This document shows, piece by piece, positions 1 to 9,300 of a DNA stretch of 64,000 nucleotides. Location of the stretch: contig NZ_JQFA01000002.1 in assembly GCF_000763385.1 (NCBI RefSeq), forward strand, positions 2,480,001 to 2,544,000, read 5' to 3'. The notes under the pieces are model-generated. The model searched no databases. It was not told the origin of the DNA and worked only from the letters and a program-made list of their open reading frames with translations. How positions within the stretch are numbered: position 1 is the stretch's first letter; each line of letters begins with the position of its first letter. The stretch comes from Leptolyngbya sp. KIOST-1. GTDB lineage: Bacteria; Cyanobacteriota; Cyanobacteriia; Phormidesmidales; Phormidesmidaceae. The position numbers were made by a program, and so were the translations under genes.

Positions 1-2061
1 CCGTTTAACGCCAATCGCGCCAGCCAACCCCGCAGCTACCGCATACAGTCCGGGAACGCCCCTGGTTATCGGCAGTCTACTCCCCCCGTGGAGGTGTACC
101 GCAAGAGTAAACCCGTGGATCTGGCCCGCATAGACCGCCGTGGCAATTTGCGCTGGGCGATGGAGCATCGCTTTTACTTGCGCCTGCCAGCTCCCCTGTC
201 GCCGGGACAAACCTATCAAATTCAGTCGGTCGGACAAAATTTGCCCCCGTTGAGGCTAACCTACCAGCCCGAACACCAGCTGAGTGAGGCCGTCCATGTC
301 TCAGCGGTGGGTTTTCGCCCCGACGATTCGCTCAAAGTTGGCTTTTTATCGACCTGGATGGGAACAGGGGGCGGACTGAGTTACCCGGAGGGCCTACCGT
401 TTCGGGTGATCGACGAAGCCACCGATCAGGCCGTATTCACCGGGCAGGCCCAACGCCGCCACCACAGCGGCGACATCGAAGACCCCCGCGATCGCACCTA
501 TACCCTCGCCGACGTTGACGAACTCGACTTTAGCACCCTCGACCGGCCCGGTCGCTATCGCCTCTGCGTCGACACTGTGGGCTGCTCCCACCCCTTTGCC
601 GTCGCCGAGGATGCCTGGCAGCAGGCTTTTTACCTGGCCGCTCGGGGGTTTTATCACCAGCGCAGCGGCATTGCCCTGGGTCCCCCCTACACCGATGTGG
701 TACGTCCCCGCCCCTTCCATCCCGACGATGGGGTCACCGTCTACCATTCGAACACAGGGCTGATGGACACGGGCAACGGCCTCAACGCCCAGGGCACCGA
801 TGAAGGCAACTTTGCCAACCTGGTCAAAGGCAAAACGACGATTCCGGTCGACAATGCCTGGGGCGGTTACTTCGATGCGGGCGACTGGGACCGCCGCATT
901 CAGCACCTGGAGGTAGCCCGCTGGTTACTCGAGCTGATCGAACTGTTCCCCCAGCCGATGGAACTGGCCCTCAACATTCCAGAGTCCGATAACGACCTCC
1001 CCGATCTGCTCGACGAAGCGCTATGGGGCGTTGACTTCTTCCGCCGTCTGCAAACCCCTGAAGGTGGAATTCGCGGCGGCATTGAGTCGGAGGAGCATCC
1101 CAGGCGCGGCGAGACCAGCTGGCAGGAGTCGCTGTCGATTATGGCCTATGCCCCCGACCCCTGGAGCAGCTACATCTACGCTGGGGTCGCCGCCCGCACC
1201 GCCCGACTACTCGGCACCTACGCCCCCGACCAGGTCCAGGGCTACCGCGACAGCGCCCTGGCGGCCTGGACCTGGGCCGAAGACCGCCATTGCCAGGGCA
1301 TTGAGGCCCTGGACTGGGTGGGCGATCGGATTGAGGCCGATCGCGCCCTGGCCGCCCTGGAGATCTATCGCCTGAGCGGCGATCGCGCCTGGCACGATCG
1401 CTTCCTCGCCGCCCACTCAGCCATCCCCGCCGATGCCCGTGACAACCACCTGGTCGCCCCTCCCCGGCAGGAAATCGATTTTCTCTATGGTTCCATGCCC
1501 GCCGACCAGGTTGATGCCGATCTGCAAACAGATTTGCAAGCCGAGCTTCTGGCCGAAGCCGATGCCGCTATGGCAACTGGCCAAACCACTGCCTTTGGCT
1601 GGGCCAAGTCCCACCCCTACGCCCCGGTGGGCTGGGGCAACGGCCTAGGGGCACCGAAGGCGCGCACCCTGCTGCGGGCCCACGCGCTGACGGGTCAAGA
1701 CCGCTATCTCAATGCGGCCCTCCTGGCCTGCCAGTTCTCCGCCGGGGCCAACCCCGACAACATGACCTATACCACCGGTCTGGGCCACAAATCGCCCCAG
1801 CACCCGCTGATTGTCGATCAGCGCATCACTGGAGACTTGCTGCCGGGCATTACTCTTTATGGTCCCATCGACACAGGGTTCTACGGCGATGAATGGCACT
1901 TTGGAGTGCTGGAGTCAGTGACCGTGCCTCCGGCCCGCCAGTGGCCCTCCGTTGAGACCTACTTAGATATTTACTTTGTGCCCAGCATCAACGAGTTCAC
2001 CGTGATGCAAAGCATGGCCGATGCCGCCTATGCCTGGGGCTATTTGACCGGGCGAACCTGA
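1..2061 (+). CDS. Glycoside hydrolase family 9 (cellulase-like), 5' end cut by window edge
   Basis: The reading frame is open from base 1, so the true start lies outside the window; the first internal start is a GTG at 88. The protein begins with an Ig-like cellulase N-terminal domain (the HVSAVGFRPDDSLKVGF strand pattern near 291-345) followed by an (alpha/alpha)6 GH9 catalytic domain. The GH9 signature GGYFDAGDWDRR lies near 863-898 and supplies the paired catalytic aspartates. The C-terminal SINEFTVMQ segment near 1984-2010 carries the likely acid/base glutamate (codon 1993-1995). The family hydrolyses beta-1,4-glucans or similar beta-glucosides with inversion. I cannot see whether a signal peptide exists because the N-terminus is missing. 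The substrate is not determined by sequence, and cyanobacterial GH9 enzymes may act on the organism's own exopolysaccharide or cellulose. Confidence 0.85.
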   Translation, partial: PFNANRASQPRSYRIQSGNAPGYRQSTPPVEVYRKSKPVDLARIDRRGNLRWAMEHRFYLRLPAPLSPGQTYQIQSVGQNLPPLRLTYQPEHQLSEAVHVSAVGFRPDDSLKVGFLSTWMGTGGGLSYPEGLPFRVIDEATDQAVFTGQAQRRHHSGDIEDPRDRTYTLADVDELDFSTLDRPGRYRLCVDTVGCSHPFAVAEDAWQQAFYLAARGFYHQRSGIALGPPYTDVVRPRPFHPDDGVTVYHSNTGLMDTGNGLNAQGTDEGNFANLVKGKTTIPVDNAWGGYFDAGDWDRRIQHLEVARWLLELIELFPQPMELALNIPESDNDLPDLLDEALWGVDFFRRLQTPEGGIRGGIESEEHPRRGETSWQESLSIMAYAPDPWSSYIYAGVAARTARLLGTYAPDQVQGYRDSALAAWTWAEDRHCQGIEALDWVGDRIEADRALAALEIYRLSGDRAWHDRFLAAHSAIPADARDNHLVAPPRQEIDFLYGSMPADQVDADLQTDLQAELLAEADAAMATGQTTAFGWAKSHPYAPVGWGNGLGAPKARTLLRAHALTGQDRYLNAALLACQFSAGANPDNMTYTTGLGHKSPQHPLIVDQRITGDLLPGITLYGPIDTGFYGDEWHFGVLESVTVPPARQWPSVETYLDIYFVPSINEFTVMQSMADAAYAWGYLTGRT

Positions 2062-2072
2062 CTTGCCAGTAC

Positions 2073-2140
2073 AAAACCCCGGTCTCTCAGCCAACGGACA
2101 GGTCATGCCGTCGGAACTGGGAAAGAGAAACCGGGGTTTT
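2073..2140. repeat. Inverted repeat, 11-bp arms, downstream of GH9 gene
   Basis: The arm AAAACCCCGGT at 2073-2083 is the exact reverse complement of ACCGGGGTTTT at 2130-2140, with a 46-base loop. It begins 11 bases after the GH9 stop codon. It could act as a transcription terminator for GH9, although the T tract is inside the stem, or it could be a small palindromic repeat. A similarly built hairpin follows the acyl-CoA dehydrogenase at 57523-57585. Confidence 0.6.
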
Positions 2141-2202
2141 ATCAGCAGATTTTGAGGTTGAGCCCATCCAAACACTTTGATTCTAGGTTGGGGTTCTGTG
2201 CT

Positions 2203-2219
2203 GGTGGGCAGTGCCCACC
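2203..2219. repeat. 17-nt palindrome GGTGGGCAGTGCCCACC
   Basis: A perfect palindrome around a single central base, flanked by CTACG. The same 17-mer, differing only at the central base, occurs at 54897-54913 in the opposite flank orientation. This suggests a dispersed REP-like unit rather than a gene-specific operator. Confidence 0.6.
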
Positions 2220-2291
2220 CTACGGCACATTAAGGCGCTTGGCCATCCATCAAACGCGAGTTGGTGGTTTTGAGATAGGCCCTTAGAAGAA

Positions 2292-2999
2292 CTAGAAGAA
2301 CGACGGCTGGTGGCGAATCAGGCTGAGAAACTCTTCTCGAGTTTTAGAATCCTCCTGAAATACCCCCAGCATGGCGCTAGTCACCGTCCAGGAACCGGGC
2401 TTTTGCACACCGCGCATGACCATGCACATGTGGCTGGCTTCCACCACCACAGCCACCCCTTTGGGGTCAAGAATTTCCTGCACCGCTTCGGCAATCTGGC
2501 GATTGAGTCGTTCCTGCACCTGGAGACGGCGGGAATACATCTCGACGATGCGCGCCAGTTTGCTCAGCCCCACAACTCGCTGGTTGGGAATGTAGGCAAC
2601 GTGGGCCCGCCCCATAAACGGCAGCATGTGATGCTCACAGAGGCTAAACAGGTTAATATCCCGCACCAGCACCATCTCATTGTGGCCCTCGTCAAAGATG
2701 GCCCCGTTGACAAGCTCTTCCAGGGACTGCTGGTAGCCACTGGTGAGAAACCGCATTGCCTCTGCCACGCGCTTGGGCGTTTTGAGCAGCCCTTCCCGCT
2801 CAGGATCTTCGCCCACCGACAGCAGCATGGTGCGCACGGCGTCGGTCATGTCTTCGTGGCTGGTCTCGGGAATGGGGTACTGATCGGCATCGCTGCGGTA
2901 GCTGCGGGTGCGATCGGGACGAATTTCGGGCTGGGCGATTTTAGGAATACCATTGACGGTAGCTTTGTCGTTCAGGCTGTTCGAGGATGCGATAGTCAT
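2292..2999 (-). CDS. folE: GTP cyclohydrolase I
   Basis: Converts GTP to 7,8-dihydroneopterin triphosphate, the first step of tetrahydrofolate and pterin synthesis in the cytosol. The zinc-binding CEHH motif ([11 protein letters not shown]), the [20 protein letters not shown] block and the C-terminal zinc cysteine in [11 protein letters not shown] are all present, so the enzyme looks intact. About 45 N-terminal residues precede the conserved core, as is common in cyanobacteria. I place the start at the ATG at 2999 rather than the GTG at 3014; the start is not certain. It lies 81 bases downstream of the SDR gene on the same strand, so the two may be cotranscribed. Confidence 0.93.
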   Translation of the reverse strand: MTIASSNSLNDKATVNGIPKIAQPEIRPDRTRSYRSDADQYPIPETSHEDMTDAVRTMLLSVGEDPEREGLLKTPKRVAEAMRFLTSGYQQSLEELVNGAIFDEGHNEMVLVRDINLFSLCEHHMLPFMGRAHVAYIPNQRVVGLSKLARIVEMYSRRLQVQERLNRQIAEAVQEILDPKGVAVVVEASHMCMVMRGVQKPGSWTVTSAMLGVFQEDSKTREEFLSLIRHQPSFF

Positions 3000-3080
3000 A
3001 GGGGTTTTAAACACTCCAAAGGTTCAACAGAATTGAGGCCACTCGCTGAGTAGGCCGGGTTGCTACAGGGTAAAAACTTA

Positions 3081-3818
3081 CTAGAGGGCACCGCCAGCGG
3101 GCATCAGGGTGAGATCTTCGATCACCGCCGCAGGAGGCATGAGAATGGTGTGCAGAACGGTTTGAGCCACCACATCGGGGCTGAGCATGGCCGATCGGTC
3201 GAAGTCGGCCTGTACCGTGTCGGTATCCCAGATAGAGGTGTTCACCGCGCCCGGAGACACCGTCACGACCCGAATGCCGTGGCCCCGCTCCTCTACGGCC
3301 AGCACCCGCGATAGAGCTACCAGGGCCGCCTTGCTGACGGTATAGGCTCCCCAGTCGGGAAAGGCGGATTTGGCGGCAACGGAGGCAATATTGACAATGG
3401 TGCCGCCGCCCCCGGCCCGCAGGGTAGGCAAAACAGCCTGAATACACTGAAAAACGCTGGTCAAGTTGAGATCCATTACCCGCTGCCAGTCGGTCAGCGG
3501 CATAGTGGCGATCGCACCCGTATAGCCCATCCCAGCATTGTTAACCACAACGCTGAGGGGACCAAAATCCGCCAGCACCTCGACCATCCGTTCCTGCACC
3601 TGCTCTACCTGGGCCAGGTCGATGGCGTAGGCCTTCGTGGTCACTTCAAAGGCGGCCAGGTCCGCCTGCACGGACTGGAGCGACTCCAGGGAACGGCCCA
3701 GCAAAGCCAGATCATATCCCGCCTGGGCCAGGGCCTGGGCGATCGCTTTTCCGATACCACGGCTGGCCCCTGTTACCAGGGCACGACGCGGCAGGTCAGA
3801 AAATGTAGACGTCTGCAA
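3081..3818 (-). CDS. Short-chain dehydrogenase/reductase (classical SDR)
   Basis: A 245-residue Rossmann-fold oxidoreductase of the classical SDR type. The cofactor motif TGASRGIG is near residues 17-24, NNAG follows near residue 92, and the catalytic YTVSK has its serine upstream (NIASVAAKS). The arginine-rich start of the cofactor loop suggests NADP(H), which is an inference. The start appears to be TTG at 3818; no ATG fits without deleting the cofactor strand. It sits immediately upstream of folE in the same direction. A sepiapterin- or pteridine-reductase role linked to pterin synthesis is therefore plausible, but a FabG-like 3-ketoacyl reductase cannot be excluded. Confidence 0.85.
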   Translation of the reverse strand: MQTSTFSDLPRRALVTGASRGIGKAIAQALAQAGYDLALLGRSLESLQSVQADLAAFEVTTKAYAIDLAQVEQVQERMVEVLADFGPLSVVVNNAGMGYTGAIATMPLTDWQRVMDLNLTSVFQCIQAVLPTLRAGGGGTIVNIASVAAKSAFPDWGAYTVSKAALVALSRVLAVEERGHGIRVVTVSPGAVNTSIWDTDTVQADFDRSAMLSPDVVAQTVLHTILMPPAAVIEDLTLMPAGGAL

Positions 3819-4085
3819 TAGAAAGTACCAATTGACAAAAACGTGATTTGCAGAACCCCGGACAATTCCAAGGCACAGGAGGCAGCTCAGCCATCAGCCC
3901 AAACCAGACCCATTCACCATGTTAACAAATGTAAACGGTTTATTAACGTCATCGGCATTGACAAGCACCGGGGGTTTACATCGACCCTGGCGCTGGCCTA
4001 AAGCTGACAACTACGCACGACTCAACTCCTTCCTGGATAGGGGGCTAAAAAAGGCTTAGACCTGGGCTGGCTTCTTCACTATGCC

Positions 4086-5066
4086 CTAAGCAGCTTCGGC
4101 AAAAACACCAATCTGACGGTATTTTTGGTAACGCAGCTGCTGTAGTGCGGTCGGGGTGAGCTGAGAGAGCTCGTTTAGCTGCTGCACTAGCGCCTGTTTC
4201 AGGCTGTCCGCCGCCTCAATGGGATGGGCGTGGGCACCTCCAACGGGCTCAGGCAGCAGCACATCTAACAGCCCCAGCTGCTTCAGGTCCCAGGAGGTAA
4301 TCTTGAGGGCTTCGGCAGCTTCCCCGGAGCGGGCCGCATCTTTCCACAAAATGGCGGCACAGGCTTCGGGGCTGGCTACGGTGTACACCGAGTGCTCAAA
4401 CATCATCAGGCGATCGCCCACCCCGATGCCCAGCGCCCCGCCGGAGCCCCCCTCACCAATGATGGTGCAGACGATGGGTACCGTGAGACCAAACATTTCC
4501 CGCAGGTTATAGGCGATCGCTTCCCCCTGGCCCATTTCCTCGGCTTCGTAGCCGGGGTAAGCGCCTGGGGTATCAATAAACGTAATGATTGGCATTGAAA
4601 AACGATCGGCGTGGCGCATCAGCCGCATCGCTTTGCGGTAGCCCCCTGGCGAGGCCATACCGAAATTGCGGGCCACATTGTCCTTGGTGTCGCGCCCCTT
4701 TTGATGGCCTAAAATCACCACAGGGCGACCTTCCAGGCGGGCAACGCCGCCGACCAGGGCCGGGTCGTCTTTGCCGGAGCTGCGATCGCCGTGCAGCTCA
4801 ATCCACTCGTCGGCAATGGCTTGAACATAGTCGAGGGTGCTGGGGCGGCGGGGATGGCGGGCTACCTGCAGCCGCTGAGCCGGCGTCAGGTTGGAGAAGA
4901 TTTCCTGGCGCAGGTGGCTAGCGCGGGCCTCCAGCTGGCGCAGCTGTGCCGAGACGTCCACATCATTTTCTTCGGCCAGGTCTCGAATTTGATCAATTCG
5001 AGCTTCCAGCTCAACCAGGGGCTTTTCAAAGGACAGCAAAATCGACTTGCGCTCAGGTGGGGCCAT
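4086..5066 (-). CDS. accA: Acetyl-CoA carboxylase carboxyltransferase subunit alpha
   Basis: Forms, with AccD, the carboxyltransferase that moves the carboxyl group from biotinyl-AccB to acetyl-CoA, giving malonyl-CoA for fatty acid synthesis. Sequence hallmarks include the N-terminal helical region starting [20 protein letters not shown], then [18 protein letters not shown], the [10 protein letters not shown] block and the [16 protein letters not shown] oxyanion region. The frame extends to a TTG at 5081, but the ATG at 5066 gives the normal family N-terminus. The subunits of this complex are usually scattered in cyanobacteria and no other acc gene is seen here. It lies on the same strand just beyond the olefin synthase genes, which consume malonyl-CoA. 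Confidence 0.95.
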   Translation of the reverse strand: MAPPERKSILLSFEKPLVELEARIDQIRDLAEENDVDVSAQLRQLEARASHLRQEIFSNLTPAQRLQVARHPRRPSTLDYVQAIADEWIELHGDRSSGKDDPALVGGVARLEGRPVVILGHQKGRDTKDNVARNFGMASPGGYRKAMRLMRHADRFSMPIITFIDTPGAYPGYEAEEMGQGEAIAYNLREMFGLTVPIVCTIIGEGGSGGALGIGVGDRLMMFEHSVYTVASPEACAAILWKDAARSGEAAEALKITSWDLKQLGLLDVLLPEPVGGAHAHPIEAADSLKQALVQQLNELSQLTPTALQQLRYQKYRQIGVFAEAA

Positions 5067-5385
5067 GGCCAGGGGAGTCAACCGTTAAAAATACAGACGC
5101 TCAAAACACAAATACTGAGGCCAAGCAGCCCGGCTGCCCGAACTAGCAATGGTCTCCGCTCTTCTAGAATACCAAGCCAGGCCCCCTCAAGATCGCCTCT
5201 CCGACCGGGGCATCCCCTACCGCCAGGGAGGGATATCCGCTGGCTAACTCCAGGTGACGTTGTGCCCCGGTTATGCCATTGCTAGAACCGTTAGGCCATT
5301 ACCGATCCGATGGGCGCGAATGGCTGTAGGTCATGGGCCATGACGTGCAAAATTTGCAGGTGACCAGGTTGAGGGCAATCCGACC
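5067..5385. other. 319-bp spacer upstream of accA
   Basis: Non-coding on both strands as far as I can judge; open frames here have no recognisable product. It must hold the accA promoter and leader unless accA is read through from the olefin synthase cluster. I saw no clear terminator hairpin after the 5386-6330 gene and no strong repeat. Confidence 0.5.
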
Positions 5386-6330
5386 TCAGGGCTGGGCTCT
5401 GGAGCGCAGAAATTTGACTAAGGGAGCCACCACGCCCAGCATCTCTGGGGTTTTCGGATGTACCCGGAGAATATAGACCCCCTGTTCGGTCATGGGGTCC
5501 GTAGTGTGGTGGTCTTGGGTGATGGGATACCAGTCGTAGGGAAAGCAGTCGCGGCTGTAGAGGCTGAAATAGAGGCGATGGGTGTCGAGCAGGTGGGCGG
5601 GCAGGTCCAGGGTAAGCTGCTCGCCCCGGTCTAGGGCACCGTAGAAAAAGTGAGTCTCGGGGTTGGGAACCGGCAAAAAGGTCGGTTTGACAAAGGATCG
5701 CGGCAGCCACTGCATCCAGCGCAGTAGCGGATAGACGTAGAAATTTAGCGCACTGAACAGCAGACCCCGGCGGGCGGCCAGCCCGCGATAGAACTGGTTG
5801 AAGTCGGGCGGGGCCGATCGCGACTCCGAGGCCAGGGCGGGGGCACCGTCTACAACAATGGCGGGCAGCTGCACCGGATCGCGCCAGTCGTAGTGGCGTA
5901 ACCCCACCAGGTAGCGACCAGGCGGCAGCTCAATGGTCGCGGTATCTTGATCGGGCGACACCGTGAGGGAGCTAATGCTGGTCAGGGTTTTGTAGCCCTT
6001 GAGGGTGTAGACCACGGCGGTCCAGGTGGGGGCCGACTGCCAGAGCGATCGCACATCCAGCGTAATGGTGGACTGCACGGTGAAGGGGCCTGCGATCGCG
6101 ATCAGCGCATGCAGGTTCCAGCGAGCCCGGCTCATAGTCCACAGCAGCTTGACGGGCGACTTCAAAAAGTCCGCCGACACGATTTGCCAGTCAGCCTCAA
6201 CCTTGGTATCGGTGGGGTTGTAGTAGCGGCTGATCAGCGTCAGGGTTGCCTTGACTACCCGTGAGAAACCGTAGGACAGTAGCCCCAGAGGAATCTCCCA
6301 AAGTACGGACAGCTGGTGAACTAGGGGCAT
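5386..6330 (-). CDS. Unknown protein directly downstream of the olefin synthase
   Basis: A 314-residue protein that I do not recognise by function. The first ~40 residues are hydrophobic and amphipathic (LWEIPLGLLSYGFSRVVKAT), and a second hydrophobic stretch (ALIAIAGPFTVQSTITL) is near residue 75. The middle part reads like beta-sandwich strands ending in PPGRYLVGLRHYDW, and a C-terminal portion contains conserved-looking aromatic residues (HFFYGALDRGEQLTLDL). No signal peptide is obvious and no catalytic motif is evident. It starts only 27 bases after the polyketide synthase stop and points the same way, so it is almost certainly cotranscribed with it. A role in olefin handling or membrane placement is inferred only from position. 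Confidence 0.75.
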   Translation of the reverse strand: MPLVHQLSVLWEIPLGLLSYGFSRVVKATLTLISRYYNPTDTKVEADWQIVSADFLKSPVKLLWTMSRARWNLHALIAIAGPFTVQSTITLDVRSLWQSAPTWTAVVYTLKGYKTLTSISSLTVSPDQDTATIELPPGRYLVGLRHYDWRDPVQLPAIVVDGAPALASESRSAPPDFNQFYRGLAARRGLLFSALNFYVYPLLRWMQWLPRSFVKPTFLPVPNPETHFFYGALDRGEQLTLDLPAHLLDTHRLYFSLYSRDCFPYDWYPITQDHHTTDPMTEQGVYILRVHPKTPEMLGVVAPLVKFLRSRAQP

Positions 6331-6357
6331 TGACGAGGCTCCGATGGGGACCGACGC

Positions 6358-9300
6358 CTAACCCGCAGGGGCAAGGGCGGCGTGAATGATTTGGGCTAAC
6401 CCGCCCGGGGTTTCCAGGGGCAGGTCATGCCCCCCGGCTAGAGATACCTGATTGGCCTGGGGCAGGTTTTCTCGCAAAAAAGCCAGGTCTTCAGGGCGGT
6501 TAAACTGGCTATTCTGGCCAAATATTACCGTAGTAGTCCGCTGAATGCCCCGCAAAATTTGGCCGTAGCCCTGGCGGTCAAGCAGACCACCGCTCAGGCT
6601 CAGGGTCGTGCGCGTCTGCAAGCGCGGATCGCTGCGCCAGATCACGCCCCCTTCCACCGTCTGGGTCAGGCGCTGGGCCATCGCCTCGGCCACAGGCTGA
6701 CTCAGATAGGGCTTGAGGGCCAGCAGCCTTTGGGTTGCCACTGCTACCGACGCCATCACAGTCGGTTGCGGAGCATGGGCCAGGGCATCGAGATGGGCCA
6801 CCAGCTGGGTGGCGGGTTCGAGGGATGGCCCAGTGGCGGGCACTACCGGCTCCACCAACACCAATTGCTGCACCCGCTCCGGCCGCAGACTGGTCAAAAC
6901 TGCCCCCAGCACCGCCCCCATGGAGTGCCCCACCAGCACAACGGGGGAGTCCAGCGTGGCGGTCAGGCAGTCGAGGTCGCCCAGAAAATCGAGCAGTTGA
7001 TAGCCGCCATTGGCACCTGCGTGGGCCGAGCGGCCGTGGCCCCGCAGGTCGGGGGCAATAACGTGGTAGCCCTGGTCCGCCAGGGCCGTTGCCACCCCAT
7101 CCCAGGCGGCTCCGTGCTCCAAAATGCCGTGGAGACAGAGTACCCTGGGGCCCTCCTCCGACCCCCATTGGCATAGGGTGTAGGGTTGCTCACGCAGCAC
7201 TATTGTTTCTTCTCGCATCGCTCCCAGCGGCACGTAGCTGGAGGGTTCTGAGGCCGACTCAACCAGCACGGTTGCCGAAGTGGCCGCAGCCGAAGTGGCC
7301 GCAGTCGTCGCCTGTTCCTGGGGCAGGGGATAGTTAAACTGGGCCGCCAGGGCCTGGCTGGTGGGGCTCAGCCGATGGGGCAGCTGAATACCCTGCCAAA
7401 TTTTGGCCAGGTGGGCCTCAATGCGGCTGCGCTGCCGAAAATTGGGGTCATCCACGGCCATCGACTGGGCACTCACCCCGTCGGTCATGCGTCGCCCCTC
7501 GTAGGGGGTCAGCACCGCCGGGTCAAAGGGCAGCTCCAGAAAGGCACACAGGTCGCGCATGGTCGGTTCTGGATCGACCACCAAGTCTTCGTAGCGCAGG
7601 GTATGGTGGCGATCGCCGTCCAGGGCGCTGGCAAAGGTGCGAATGTTTTGGTTGCAGGCCTGCCACACCTGTTCCGCCAGCTGGTAAGGGTCATCGGGCT
7701 CCAGATCAAAGATTTTGTACATGCGGTTGTGCACAAAGGATTCGATCACGGCGTAGGGGTGGCGCACCAGATGGATGTATTTGGCCCCCTCAAACATCTG
7801 TTCAGCCCGCTCCAGGGTCTCCAGACTGAGGCTATAGGTGGGCGATTTATCCACCAGTAGCCGCCCTGCAGCCATTTGCTGAAGTTTGTCGTATACCGCT
7901 GGAACTGTGGTGTGGTGCTGCCGCCATTCGCTCAGCAGAGCCCCGGCCTGGTCGGCGCTCACCTGCAAGAGCTCCATCACTGCCCGCTGGAGGCCCTCTT
8001 GCAGGTAGCTGTAGCCCAGGGCCGTAGCCTGGGCCTCCAGGGTGTTGAAGGGCAGCAGGTGGAGTTCCGGCGGGCAGAACAGATTGGGATGGCCCGCCAG
8101 CATCACCCGCAGCAGGGTAGACCCCGATCGCGGCGCCGACAGCAAAAAGACCATCGGTGGGTTGCGGCGGGCGGGCAGTGGCTCCAGCGGAGCCGGGGCC
8201 TGCCAGGGGCTCTTGGGTAGAGCTGTGTCCGCCTCTTCTGATAACTCTGTCGCTGCTAAACCTGCGTCATGCCGATCGCTGGCGGCAGGACGGTGCACCC
8301 GCACCAGCTCCCGAGCAATGTATGCCGCCAGGGCTGCCACCGTGGGATGGGCCAGCACCTCGCGGGGGTAGAGCACCAGATCCAGGTCCTGCTTGCACAG
8401 GGTCAGCAGTTCCATGGTCATTAGCGAGTCGATGCCCAAATCCATTAGGGGCGCGTCCACAGGGACAGCCTCCGACAGCCCCATGACTGTGGCTACCTGG
8501 GTTTGCAAATAGGTGGCCACCGTGGCGACGCGATCGCCCTCGGGCTGGGCCAAAATCTGCTCCAGGGAGGGCACGATCGCCTGCTTGCTAACAGGGTCAA
8601 CCTCCTGGCGCTGCGGGACCAGAACCGCCTTTTCCTCGGTGACAAACGCCGAGATGATCGCTGGTGGGCGATCGGTGGGCAGGTAGCGGAACAGGCGAGG
8701 CCAGTCCAGGCGGGCGATCGCTACTGTTGCAGGCGTTTCAGCAGTTAGCAATCGCCCAAGCCACTGCCACCCCTCAGAGGCTTTCAGAGGCGGCATGCCC
8801 CGCTGGGCAAGGGCAGTAGCGCTCTGGTGGTCGGCCATGCCCGCTCCCTGCCAGGGCCCCCAGTTGATGCTCAGAGCCGGTAGCCCTTGCTGGCGGCGGT
8901 ACTGGGCCAGGGCATCCAAACCCGCGTTGGCTGCTCCGTAGTTGCCCTGACCAGGGGAACCCAGCACCGACGTAATGGACGAAAACAGTACGAACCAGTC
9001 CAAATTTAGCGTCTGGGTGAGCTGGTGCAGATGCCAGGCCCCCTCCAGTTTGGCGGGCATTACCTGCTGGAACTGCTCGACGGTCTGGTTGGCCACAAAG
9101 CCATCCGCCAGGACCCCCGCCGCGTGAAAGACGCCGCGCAACGGCGGCAACTGCTGCTGTATGCGGTCGATCAGGGTGGCCAGGGCCGTGCGATCGCTCC
9201 CATCCACCGCCTCCACCCACACCGTCGCTCCGGTCTGACGCAAGGGTTCCAGGGATTTCTCCAGCTCGGGGCTGCTGCCCCGACGACTGGTGAGTACCAA

